A stretch of DNA of 5,422 bases from Alphaproteobacteria bacterium (lineage in GTDB: Bacteria; Pseudomonadota; Alphaproteobacteria; Rickettsiales; UBA8987), in NCBI GenBank assembly GCA_023269645.1, contig JAHFPR010000144.1, forward strand, positions 1 through 5,422. The letters are read 5' to 3'. How positions within the stretch are numbered: the first letter of the stretch is position 1; each line of letters begins with the position of its first letter. Below are positions 1-4,345 of this stretch, in pieces. Both the position numbers and the translations under genes were made by a program. Below the pieces are notes generated by a model, which saw only the letters and a list, made by a program, of their open reading frames with translations, had not been told where the DNA came from and did no database searches.

Positions 1-908
1 AGCGATTCCAGCTTGGCGCGGGTGAGCTTGATGTTCAGGTGCTTCGGCCCGGAAGCGTCCGCCGTGACGTAGGGCAGATTGACATCCGTTTCCTTCGCGG
101 AGGAAAGCTCGATCTTCGCCTTTTCAGCGGCTTCCTTCAGGCGTTGCAGTGCCAGCGTATCCTTGCGGAGATCAATGCCGGATTCCTTCTTGAACTCATC
201 CGCGAGGTAATCCAGGATGCGCATATCGAAATCCTCGCCGCCGAGGAACGTATCGCCGTTGGTGGATTTCACCTCGAACACGCCGTCCCCGATTTCGAGC
301 ACGGATACATCGAACGTGCCGCCGCCGAGATCGAACACCGCGATGGTCTTCGCGGCGGATTTTTCGAGGCCGTAGGCGAGTGCAGCCGCTGTCGGCTCAT
401 TAATAATGCGGAGCACTTCCAGCCCGGCGATTTTGCCGGCATCCTTGGTGGCCTGACGCTGGGCATCGTTGAAATAGGCGGGTACGGTGATCACCGCCTG
501 CTCCACCTTCTCGCCGAGGTAGCTCTCCGCCGTTTCCTTCATCTTCTGGAGCACGGCGGCGGAAATCTTGCTGGGAGCCTGCTTATCCCCGCGCACGGAA
601 ACCCACGCATCCCCGTTATCCGCCTTCACGATTTTATACGGAACCAGCTTCTGGTCTTTCTGCGTGATCGGGTCTTCATACTTGCGGCCAATAAGACGCT
701 TGATAGCGAACAGGGTGTTCTCCGGATTGGTGATGGCCTGGCGCTTGGCGGGGTCGCCGACAAGCTGCTCGCCGGAAGCGGTGAATGCCACAATTGAGGG
801 CGTGGTGCGCTTGCCTTCCGCATTTTCGATGACTTTTACATTTTTGCCATCCATCACGGCCACGCAGGAGTTGGTGGTTCCAAGATCAATCCCGATTACT
901 TTTGCCAT
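1..908 (-). CDS. dnaK: Chaperone DnaK (Hsp70), N-terminal ATPase domain, partial
   Basis: Cytosolic Hsp70 chaperone that couples ATP hydrolysis to binding and release of unfolded polypeptides, working with DnaJ and GrpE. The reverse-strand translation begins MAKVIGIDLGTTNSCVAVMD and gives 302 residues plus a partial codon, roughly half of a ~640-residue DnaK. The visible part is the actin-like nucleotide-binding domain. It has the phosphate-1 loop IGIDLGTTNSCV (5-16), the connect-1 region AVITVPAYFNDAQRQATKDAG near 138-158 split by the family's conserved VPAYF, IINEPTAAALAYG (168-180), and the phosphate-2 loop FDLGGGTFD (192-200). The substrate-binding half lies off the left edge. The start is the ATG at 906-908, where homology begins. 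No strong Shine-Dalgarno precedes it: the upstream bases are CGGGTTATAAATT. The gene is divergent from the exported-protein gene and has a heat-shock-like promoter. No frameshift or missing key residue is seen. Confidence 0.98.
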   Translation of the reverse strand, partial: MAKVIGIDLGTTNSCVAVMDGKNVKVIENAEGKRTTPSIVAFTASGEQLVGDPAKRQAITNPENTLFAIKRLIGRKYEDPITQKDQKLVPYKIVKADNGDAWVSVRGDKQAPSKISAAVLQKMKETAESYLGEKVEQAVITVPAYFNDAQRQATKDAGKIAGLEVLRIINEPTAAALAYGLEKSAAKTIAVFDLGGGTFDVSVLEIGDGVFEVKSTNGDTFLGGEDFDMRILDYLADEFKKESGIDLRKDTLALQRLKEAAEKAKIELSSAKETDVNLPYVTADASGPKHLNIKLTRAKLES

Positions 909-913
909 AATTT

Positions 914-966
914 ATAACCCGTTGTTATTGTTATACAATACTGCCAATAAGCTGTATCTCCAGCTT
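914..966 (-). promoter_or_regulatory. dnaK 5' leader with small hairpins and weak SD
   Basis: Three short perfect inverted repeats lie in the predicted untranslated leader. They are AAGCTG/CAGCTT (949-954 with 961-966, loop 6), TATTGT/ACAATA (926-931 with 935-940, loop 3) and ATAAC/GTTAT (914-918 with 924-928, loop 5). The last two overlap and are mutually exclusive. The proximal A/T-rich stem lies a few bases from the dnaK start, with CGG in its loop. With no clear Shine-Dalgarno, this could tune translation with temperature, but the stems are weak and the role is speculative. Confidence 0.25.
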
Positions 967-976
967 CGTCCAACCC

Positions 977-1007
977 TTTATATAAGTAAGGTTTTTCCGA
1001 TTACAAG
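977..1007 (-). promoter_or_regulatory. Putative heat-shock (sigma-32-type) promoter of dnaK
   Basis: Reading the minus strand, CTTGTA (1002-1007) is followed after 15 bases by CTTATATAAA (977-986). The downstream element fits nine of ten positions of the alphaproteobacterial heat-shock -10 consensus CYTATNTNNG, and the upstream element resembles CTTGAC. The spacer is a little shorter than the usual 16-18. The same bases can also be read as a housekeeping promoter (TTGTAA, 16 bases, TATATA). Initiation near 970 would give a leader of about 60 nt. This is inferred from motif match and from dnaK being a classic heat-shock gene. Confidence 0.6.
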
Positions 1008-1040
1008 GGGAGCGGGGCATCCGAATCGGCAACTAATAAT

Positions 1041-1069
1041 TTGACAAACGCACATTCCGCAGGAAGAAT
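1041..1069 (+). promoter_or_regulatory. Putative sigma-70-type promoter of the exported-protein gene
   Basis: A perfect -35 box TTGACA (1041-1046) is followed by a 17-base spacer and AAGAAT (1064-1069), which matches four of six positions of TATAAT. An A/T-rich stretch (aactaataat) lies just upstream of the -35 box. Initiation near 1076 would leave a leader of about 57 nt before the ATG at 1133. It points away from the dnaK promoter, whose -35 box is 33 bp away, so the two form a compact divergent control region. Confidence 0.6.
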
Positions 1070-1093
1070 GAGTGCGCCCGCGCGGAGCGATTC

Positions 1094-1125
1094 CCGTGGG
1101 TTTTTCAAGCTATTTCCACGGAGAG
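1094..1125 (+). promoter_or_regulatory. Leader hairpin overlapping the Shine-Dalgarno of the exported-protein gene
   Basis: CCGTGG (1094-1099) is the exact complement of CCACGG (1116-1121), with a 16-base loop. The right arm ends in the first two bases of the Shine-Dalgarno GGAGAG (1120-1125), which sits 9 bases from the first GAGA to the ATG at 1133. Pairing would partly hide the ribosome binding site. The ribosome site itself is well supported; a regulatory role for the 6-bp stem is only a possibility. Confidence 0.35.
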
Positions 1126-1132
1126 AAACTAC

Positions 1133-1603
1133 ATGAAAGCTACAAAATTCCTTCTGGTGTGCAGCACGTTTGCGCTGCTTGGGTTAACAGCGGCACATAC
1201 GACAGCGGCACACGCGGAAGACAAGCCCGCCGTCGGTGCGAAACCCGCAACTGCGGTTGCCCCGGCTCCTGCGGCGGCGGTTCCTGCAACCGATAAGCCC
1301 GTTGAGAAAGGGGTGGATGGTTACGAGAAAGACTACAGCGAATGCTACGAACAGGCCGATACCAAATCCGCCAGCGACGAAAGCAAGTGGAGCCAGTATT
1401 TCAAAACCTGTATGCAGGGTAAAGGCTATGAAACGGATGACGGCGCAGATGAAGAAGGCGCGGCTCCGGATGCCGGGAAAACTTCTGTTGCCCCGGTTGA
1501 TGCCGGGAAGTCGGGTGCTGCCGCTCCGGCTGCTGCAGTCAAAACGCCTGCCGCTCCGGTGGATGCCGGCAAGGCTGCGCCTGTTGCTCCCAAGAAGCAG
1601 TAA
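1133..1603 (+). CDS. Small exported Ala/Pro-rich protein of unknown function
   Basis: I do not recognise a named family. The 156-residue product starts with a clear Sec signal peptide: MKATK basic end, hydrophobic FLLVCSTFALLGLTA, and a likely signal peptidase I site after AHA at residue 28. Cys10 lies inside the hydrophobic stretch and its context (LLVC) is not a lipobox. The mature protein has an Ala/Pro-rich linker (about 30-58), then the only globular-looking part (about 60-100), rich in charged and aromatic residues. This part has two cysteines, Cys71 and Cys93, in DYSECYEQA and YFKTCMQGKGY, which could form a periplasmic disulfide. The Cys-Met-x-x-x-Gly-Tyr ending is a pattern I associate with small exported bacterial proteins. 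The C-terminal third is low-complexity with three copies of AP(V)DAGK (111-116, 120-126, 141-147) and a basic PKKQ end, so it may contact the envelope or peptidoglycan; that is inference. The start is supported by GGAGAG at 1120-1125. It appears monocistronic, with its own promoter and terminator. Confidence 0.88.
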   Translation: MKATKFLLVCSTFALLGLTAAHTTAAHAEDKPAVGAKPATAVAPAPAAAVPATDKPVEKGVDGYEKDYSECYEQADTKSASDESKWSQYFKTCMQGKGYETDDGADEEGAAPDAGKTSVAPVDAGKSGAAAPAAAVKTPAAPVDAGKAAPVAPKKQ

Positions 1604-1605
1604 TA

Positions 1606-1621
1606 TCGGGCTTTTTCCCGA
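1606..1621 (+). repeat. Short hairpin just after the stop codon
   Basis: TCGGG (1606-1610) pairs with CCCGA (1617-1621) around the loop CTTTTT. It starts two bases after the TAA of the exported-protein gene and precedes the main terminator. It has no T-tract after it, so it is more likely a 3' end stabilising stem, or chance, than a terminator. Confidence 0.35.
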
Positions 1622-1642
1622 CAGTAAGGCATAGGTGGACGC

Positions 1643-1676
1643 AAGGGCGGGAGGACATTCCCGCCCTTCATTTTTT
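1643..1676 (+). terminator. Strong rho-independent terminator of the exported-protein gene
   Basis: A perfect 10-bp G/C-rich stem, AAGGGCGGGA (1643-1652) with TCCCGCCCTT (1659-1668), closes a 6-base loop and is followed by CA and six Ts (1671-1676). It lies 39 bases after the stop codon of the exported-protein gene. The other strand has no T-tract after the stem, so termination is one-directional. Confidence 0.92.
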
Positions 1677-1685
1677 GTGCGCTGT

Positions 1686-1798
1686 TGCGATATAAAATAC
1701 AGGTAGCGCATCATTTTGTTTTTTTCCACATCTGTCATCCCCGGACAAGCCGGGGATGACAGTGTTCCAAATGATGCGCCACTGCAATGCGATATAAA
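1686..1798. mobile_element. Candidate MITE-like element: nested inverted repeats between 11-bp direct repeats
   Basis: Two identical direct repeats, TGCGATATAAA (1686-1696 and 1788-1798), bound a 91-bp segment with nested inverted repeats. The outer arms GCGCATCATTT (1706-1716) and AAATGATGCGC (1769-1779) are perfect. They extend imperfectly to the direct repeats: left TACAGGTA and right, read in reverse, TGCAGTG, giving terminal inverted repeats of about 18 bp with two mismatches and a gap. The inner palindrome is at 1732-1762. Direct repeats next to terminal inverted repeats, with no coding capacity, are the layout of a miniature inverted-repeat element with a target duplication. An 11-bp duplication is long but known for some IS families. 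No transposase is present, and movement is not proven. Confidence 0.45.
1732..1762. repeat. Perfect 13-bp GTCATCCCCGG-type palindrome
   Basis: CTGTCATCCCCGG (1732-1744) and CCGGGGATGACAG (1750-1762) are exact complements around the loop ACAAG. The core resembles the short GTCATCCC...GGGATGAC palindromes scattered between genes in many alphaproteobacteria (recalled, not searched). No T-tract follows on either strand, so it is not a standard terminator. It forms the heart of the larger nested element. Confidence 0.85.
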
Positions 1799-1827
1799 TT
1801 GTCATTCTTCCGCAACTGCGCTATGCT
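1799..1827 (+). promoter_or_regulatory. Putative promoter of the EAL-domain gene
   Basis: TTGTCA (1799-1804, five of six matches to the -35 consensus) and TATGCT (1822-1827, four of six to the -10) are separated by 17 bases. It begins at the base after the right direct repeat of the MITE-like element. Initiation near 1834 would leave a very short leader that just includes the AAGGAG ribosome site. That tight fit is a reason for caution. Confidence 0.5.
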
Positions 1828-1835
1828 TGTGCGGT

Positions 1836-1853
1836 AAGGAGAGTATGGGTATG
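1836..1853 (+). promoter_or_regulatory. Ribosome binding site that decides the EAL-gene start
   Basis: AAGGAG (1836-1841) is 9 bases before the ATG at 1851 but only 3 bases before the in-frame ATG at 1845. The spacing therefore favours 1851. The reading frame is open back to an ATG at 1716, but that start has no ribosome site and would translate through the palindromic repeat. Confidence 0.75.
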
Positions 1854-3536
1854 GAAGAACAGGATCGGCTGGAGCTTGCGCTGGCGAAGGCGCATAGCGC
1901 AGTCTATGAGTGGGATACGGAAGACGACCGCATCACGTGGATCGGGAATCTGGAAAACGTGATCTGCGTCAGCGATGCCGGGCGCATCGCCTGCAAAGAT
2001 GATCTGATTGCCTGTATCCATCCGGAAGATCGCGAAAAATTCCTCACCTCGCTGGAAGCCAGCCTGGAGGGGCGTGGCGATTATACCAAAAGCTACCGCA
2101 TCCGCCTCGCGGACGGAACCACCATCCCCGTCACCGACAAGGGCACGGTGTATGATGATGACGGCCATATGCTGCTGGTCGGCACACTTTCCTCGCCGAT
2201 TCTGCAAACGCCGATGAGCACCATGATCCTCCCCGCCACCACGGTGATGGGGCGCGATACCCACTACAGCACGGATTACGCCCGCCCGCAATTCCTCGAT
2301 CAGTTGTGCGCAGCGTTCGCTACCAGCACGTTCACGGGGAAAAATAACGTGCTGCTGCTGGTTTCCATTGATAACCTGCCAATGCTGATGACCTGGTATT
2401 CCCTGGAATTCGCCGACCGCGTGATGGCAGCACTGGAGTTCAACCTCACCGACCTGCTGCGCAAAGGGGATGTCATCAACCGCACAGCGATTGACCAGTT
2501 CTCCATCATCCTCAAGAACCATTCGGAGGGCGAAGCGGAGCTGGTGGTAGACCGCATCCTGCGCCGCATCCAGCTTTATAACAATCCTTCGTTCGAGGAG
2601 CCGATCCACCTGCGCTGTTCCCTCGGCAGTGTGCAGTTCCCCGCAGATGCCGATAGCGCGGATGATGCGATGAACAAAGCCTATCTGGCACTGGCGAGCG
2701 CGCGCGACAAGCGCAACGAGTTCCACGTGGATTACCGCCGCGCGCGGCGCGAAAATCTGGATGTGAAAGAGGAAACCGGGCGGATGCGCCATATGCAGGC
2801 AGCCTTCCGGGATCGCCGTATCAAGCTCGCCTACCAGCCGATTGTTCTCGCCAAGGACGGCAAGATCAAGGGTTACGAATGCCTGCTCCGCATCAATTAT
2901 GAAGACGGTGAAACCGGCTCGCTCGGCGAGCTTATCCCCATCGCGGAGAAAATGGGCATCATTGATATGGTGGATCAGTATGTGCTGGAGGAGGTGGTGG
3001 CGGAGCTTGCGAACTATCCGGAGATTCCCTCGCTCAGCTTCAATGTTTCCAACCTCACCACCAACAATCCGAAGTGGCTGAAGCACTGCACCAAGCTGCT
3101 GAAGGAATGCGACGTGGCCAGGCGGCTCATCGTTGAAATTACGGAAACCGCCGCGCAGAGCGATATGCGGCAGACCGCCTATTTCGTCGCCGCGCTTCAG
3201 GAAATGGGCTGCCAGGTGGCACTGGACGATTTCGGTGCTGGCTACACCAACTTCCGGCAGCTTAAAAGCCTCTCGGTGGATATGGTGAAGATTGACGGCT
3301 CCTATATCCTGGGGCTGCAGAACAATTCCGAAAACCTGCTGTTCATCAAAACCCTGCTGGAATTCAACCGCGCCTACGGGCTGGCGACTATTGCCGAATG
3401 TGTGGAGAGCGGAGAAGTGGCGAAAATCCTGATGGATATAGAAGTGGATTACCTCCAGGGCAATTATTTCGGCGCAGCGGATACCGCGCGCTCCTGGGCG
3501 GGCGAAAAACACTCCATCGAGGAACGCAAGCGGTAA
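1851..3536 (+). CDS. PAS-degenerate GGDEF-EAL protein, likely c-di-GMP phosphodiesterase
   Basis: Predicted cytoplasmic signalling protein of 561 residues that probably hydrolyses cyclic di-GMP to pGpG; no signal peptide or membrane segment is visible. Domains in order: a PAS-like sensor (about 10-115; note HPEDR at 57-61 and the dG...vtDkG...G strand pattern), a GGDEF-fold domain (about 165-290) and an EAL domain (about 315-545). The GGDEF signature is replaced by AIDQF (213-217), so cyclase activity should be lost; such domains often act as GTP-sensing or structural modules. The EAL domain keeps the residues known to bind metal and substrate in the family: Glu343 in ECL (for EAL), Asn398 in FNVS, EITE (429-432), DDFG (459-462), Lys480 in KID, Glu516 and Glu519 in AECVE, Gln536 in QG. 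Phosphodiesterase activity is thus likely but inferred. ATG 1851 was chosen by ribosome-site spacing; 1845 is the alternative. The ligand of the PAS domain cannot be read. Confidence 0.93.
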   Translation: MEEQDRLELALAKAHSAVYEWDTEDDRITWIGNLENVICVSDAGRIACKDDLIACIHPEDREKFLTSLEASLEGRGDYTKSYRIRLADGTTIPVTDKGTVYDDDGHMLLVGTLSSPILQTPMSTMILPATTVMGRDTHYSTDYARPQFLDQLCAAFATSTFTGKNNVLLLVSIDNLPMLMTWYSLEFADRVMAALEFNLTDLLRKGDVINRTAIDQFSIILKNHSEGEAELVVDRILRRIQLYNNPSFEEPIHLRCSLGSVQFPADADSADDAMNKAYLALASARDKRNEFHVDYRRARRENLDVKEETGRMRHMQAAFRDRRIKLAYQPIVLAKDGKIKGYECLLRINYEDGETGSLGELIPIAEKMGIIDMVDQYVLEEVVAELANYPEIPSLSFNVSNLTTNNPKWLKHCTKLLKECDVARRLIVEITETAAQSDMRQTAYFVAALQEMGCQVALDDFGAGYTNFRQLKSLSVDMVKIDGSYILGLQNNSENLLFIKTLLEFNRAYGLATIAECVESGEVAKILMDIEVDYLQGNYFGAADTARSWAGEKHSIEERKR

Positions 3537-3544
3537 GGGTTGCT

Positions 3545-3799
3545 TCATTCCACCGCCAGCAACTCGGCGAGTTTCACCCCGAACACGGCGGCGAGAATCG
3601 CCAGCATATCGAGGTCAAGCTGCCGCCTGCCCATTTCGTAATAATCGAGGGTTTGCGGGTAGATGTGCGCTTTATCCGCACACTCGTGCAGCGTCATCTG
3701 CCGCGTCACCCGCATCCGGTGAATGTTCTCGCCGAGCGCGCGGCGGAGTTCCCGCAGTTCTTTTATTTCCGGCCTGGAAGTGGATCGCTGAGGCTTCAT
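3545..3799 (-). CDS. XRE/Cro-type helix-turn-helix DNA-binding protein
   Basis: Small putative transcriptional regulator of 84 residues, made almost entirely of one Cro/C1-type helix-turn-helix domain (about 22-80). The family pattern is clear: LGENIHRMR opens helix 1, MTLHECADKAHIYPQTLDYYEMGRR covers the turn, the recognition helix and the family's (I/Y)E.G.R signature, and LDMLAILAAVFGVKLAELL supplies the closing helices. The N-terminus (MKPQRSTSRPEIKELRELRR) is basic and may also contact DNA. The size fits a stand-alone regulator. The start is supported by AAAGGAG (3807-3813 on the plus strand) seven bases before the ATG. It converges on the EAL-domain gene with 8 bp between stop codons and no terminator between them. 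The leader has two palindromes that may be an operator and an attenuator. Its target is unknown; autoregulation is the simplest guess. No toxin or restriction partner is adjacent. Confidence 0.9.
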   Translation of the reverse strand: MKPQRSTSRPEIKELRELRRALGENIHRMRVTRQMTLHECADKAHIYPQTLDYYEMGRRQLDLDMLAILAAVFGVKLAELLAVE

Positions 3800-3810
3800 T
3801 GTCTGGCTCC

Positions 3811-3826
3811 TTTGTTGTGAAACAAA
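3811..3826. promoter_or_regulatory. Perfect palindrome next to the XRE start, possible operator
   Basis: On the plus strand TTTGTT (3811-3816) and AACAAA (3821-3826) are exact complements around GTGA. A 16-bp dyad of this size suits a dimeric XRE-family repressor. It abuts and partly overlaps the ribosome binding site of the XRE gene, so in RNA it could also form a small hairpin. Binding by the XRE protein is inferred from position and symmetry only. Confidence 0.35.
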
Positions 3827-3851
3827 ACGGCTACCAGTTGCCTGGTAGCCG
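3820..3851 (-). terminator. Terminator-like hairpin in the XRE leader
   Basis: A perfect 10-bp stem, CGGCTACCAG (3828-3837) and CTGGTAGCCG (3842-3851), closes a 4-base loop. On the minus strand it is followed by TTTTGTTT, which makes it look like an intrinsic terminator. It lies only about 30 bases before the XRE start. It could end a minus-strand transcript from the region to its right, attenuate XRE expression if transcription begins upstream, or act as a repressor binding site. Confidence 0.55.
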
Positions 3852-3941
3852 GGAGTTCAAACGACTGCAAACATTCAGCCGCCATGCCCTTTAGCTTGCG
3901 CCTGGACATAGGCATGGCCTCCCGGCCAGAGGGCGGGAAGC

Positions 3942-3967
3942 AAAAAACACCCATAAAACGGTGGGTG
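3942..3967 (-). terminator. Possible minus-strand intrinsic terminator
   Basis: On the minus strand CACCCA (3962-3967) pairs with TGGGTG (3948-3953) around an 8-base loop and is followed at once by six Ts (3942-3947). The 6-bp stem is modest, but the T-tract is perfect. No minus-strand protein gene precedes it, which raises the question of what it terminates. Confidence 0.5.
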
Positions 3968-4015
3968 CGCCGATGTATGCAGAGAGGTTTGAGGCTCCCG
4001 GAGGCTTATGCCCCT
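3942..4015 (-). ncRNA. Candidate small RNA, about 74 nt, unrecognised family
   Basis: A minus-strand promoter-like pair, TTTACT (4045-4050) and TATGCT (4022-4027) with a 17-base spacer, points at a start near 4015. The hairpin and T-tract at 3942-3967 would end the transcript. The predicted RNA has the short palindrome CTCCGGGAG, whose CCTCC resembles an anti-Shine-Dalgarno, so it could pair with ribosome sites. It matches no RNA family I can name. Both promoter boxes are only four of six matches, so this is a weak, testable proposal. Confidence 0.25.
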
Positions 4016-4021
4016 GCGCAA

Positions 4022-4050
4022 AGCATACCCCGCGCCGCGCTGCAAGTAAA
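4022..4050 (-). promoter_or_regulatory. Weak putative minus-strand promoter
   Basis: TTTACT (4045-4050) and TATGCT (4022-4027) are 17 bases apart on the minus strand. The -10 box is identical to the one proposed for the EAL-domain gene. It would drive the candidate small RNA and, by read-through, the XRE gene. Confidence 0.3.
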
Positions 4051-4057
4051 GGCCGCT

Positions 4058-4251
4058 CCGCCCCCGCCTGCGGGGGAGGCAGTAAATCCGAGCGAGTTTA
4101 CTCGCCGGATTTGCGGAGGGGGGTTGCTTTCGCGGCAAGAAATACCCCCTCCGGATTTCGTAAACTCACTCCGTTCGCCAACGAAATCCTCCTCCCCCGC
4201 AAGCGGTGGAGGAGGAAACAAATGCCGCCTCTCCCCCGCAGGCGGGGGAGG
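4058..4251. repeat. Cluster of C-rich palindromic repeats
   Basis: Five or six hairpins stand almost end to end. An 18-base unit CTCCCCCGCAGGCGGGGG occurs as the complement at 4061-4078 and directly at 4231-4248, so the outer copies are inverted. A degenerate third copy at 4188-4215 has arms CCTCCTCC/GGAGGAGG with one internal mismatch. Between them lie the hairpins at 4082-4114, GGAGGGGG/CCCCCTCC (4115-4122 with 4145-4152) and GGATTTCGT/ACGAAATCC (4153-4161 with 4181-4189). CCGGATTT recurs directly at 4105-4112 and 4151-4158. This is a REP/BIME-like mosaic; function unknown. Confidence 0.75.
4082..4114. repeat. Long hairpin with a single bulge inside the repeat cluster
   Basis: AAATCCG (4084-4090) pairs with CGGATTT (4106-4112) and, after a one-base bulge at 4091, GCGAG (4092-4096) pairs with CTCGC (4101-4105) around the loop TTTA. 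A T-G and a G-C pair extend the outside, giving a stem of about 14 bp. It is not followed by a T-tract on either strand. Confidence 0.75.
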
Positions 4252-4345
4252 AAAAAAATGATGCTCCCTGTTTGCCTGCGGAAATTTCTGTACGTAAAGG
4301 TTGCGCCTGGTTATGCTGTGGCCTCCCGCCGGATGAGGAATCGCC

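Larger units (their letters stand above)
3852..4345. other. Gene-poor intergenic region rich in palindromes
   Basis: This ~490-bp stretch between the XRE leader and the efflux-adaptor gene has open frames on both strands, but none shows a recognisable protein, a good ribosome site or a sensible composition; their translations are dominated by repeats of Pro, Arg and Gly. It holds a minor hairpin (TCCC...GGGA, 3920-3938), a minus-strand promoter/terminator pair that may define a small RNA (3942-4050) and the palindrome cluster at 4058-4251. No tRNA, rRNA or known riboswitch was recognised. Confidence 0.6.

Noticed and set aside
39..797. Plus-strand open frame of 252 codons at the left edge
   Set aside because: It lies antisense to dnaK, whose translation matches Hsp70 throughout.
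1732..1762. GTCATCCCCGG palindrome considered as a transcription terminator
   Set aside because: No T-tract follows the stem on either strand, and the upstream gene already has a strong terminator at 1643-1676.
1716..1850. Upstream ATG at 1716 extending the EAL-domain protein by 45 residues
   Set aside because: No ribosome site, translation would run through the palindromic element and the predicted promoter, and the added residues resemble no domain.
1821..3548. Long open frame (575 codons) on the minus strand covering the whole EAL-domain gene
   Set aside because: It mirrors the codon pattern of a GC-rich gene on the other strand, its translation has no recognisable domain, and the plus-strand product has clear PAS, GGDEF-fold and EAL motifs.
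3836..3875. Minus-strand GTTTGAACTCCCGGCTACCA resembling a tRNA or tmRNA 3' end
   Set aside because: The bases flanking the T-loop-like stretch do not pair as a T-stem, and no acceptor partner or other arms are found; the CTACCA belongs to the perfect hairpin at 3828-3851.
4058..4251. Repeat cluster considered as a CRISPR array
   Set aside because: Copies are few, inverted, unequal in length and spacing, and are themselves palindromes; there are no unique spacers and no cas genes.
3875..4261. Overlapping open frames on both strands in the gene-poor region
   Set aside because: They run through palindromes, have no good ribosome site and give no recognisable protein; more likely non-coding.
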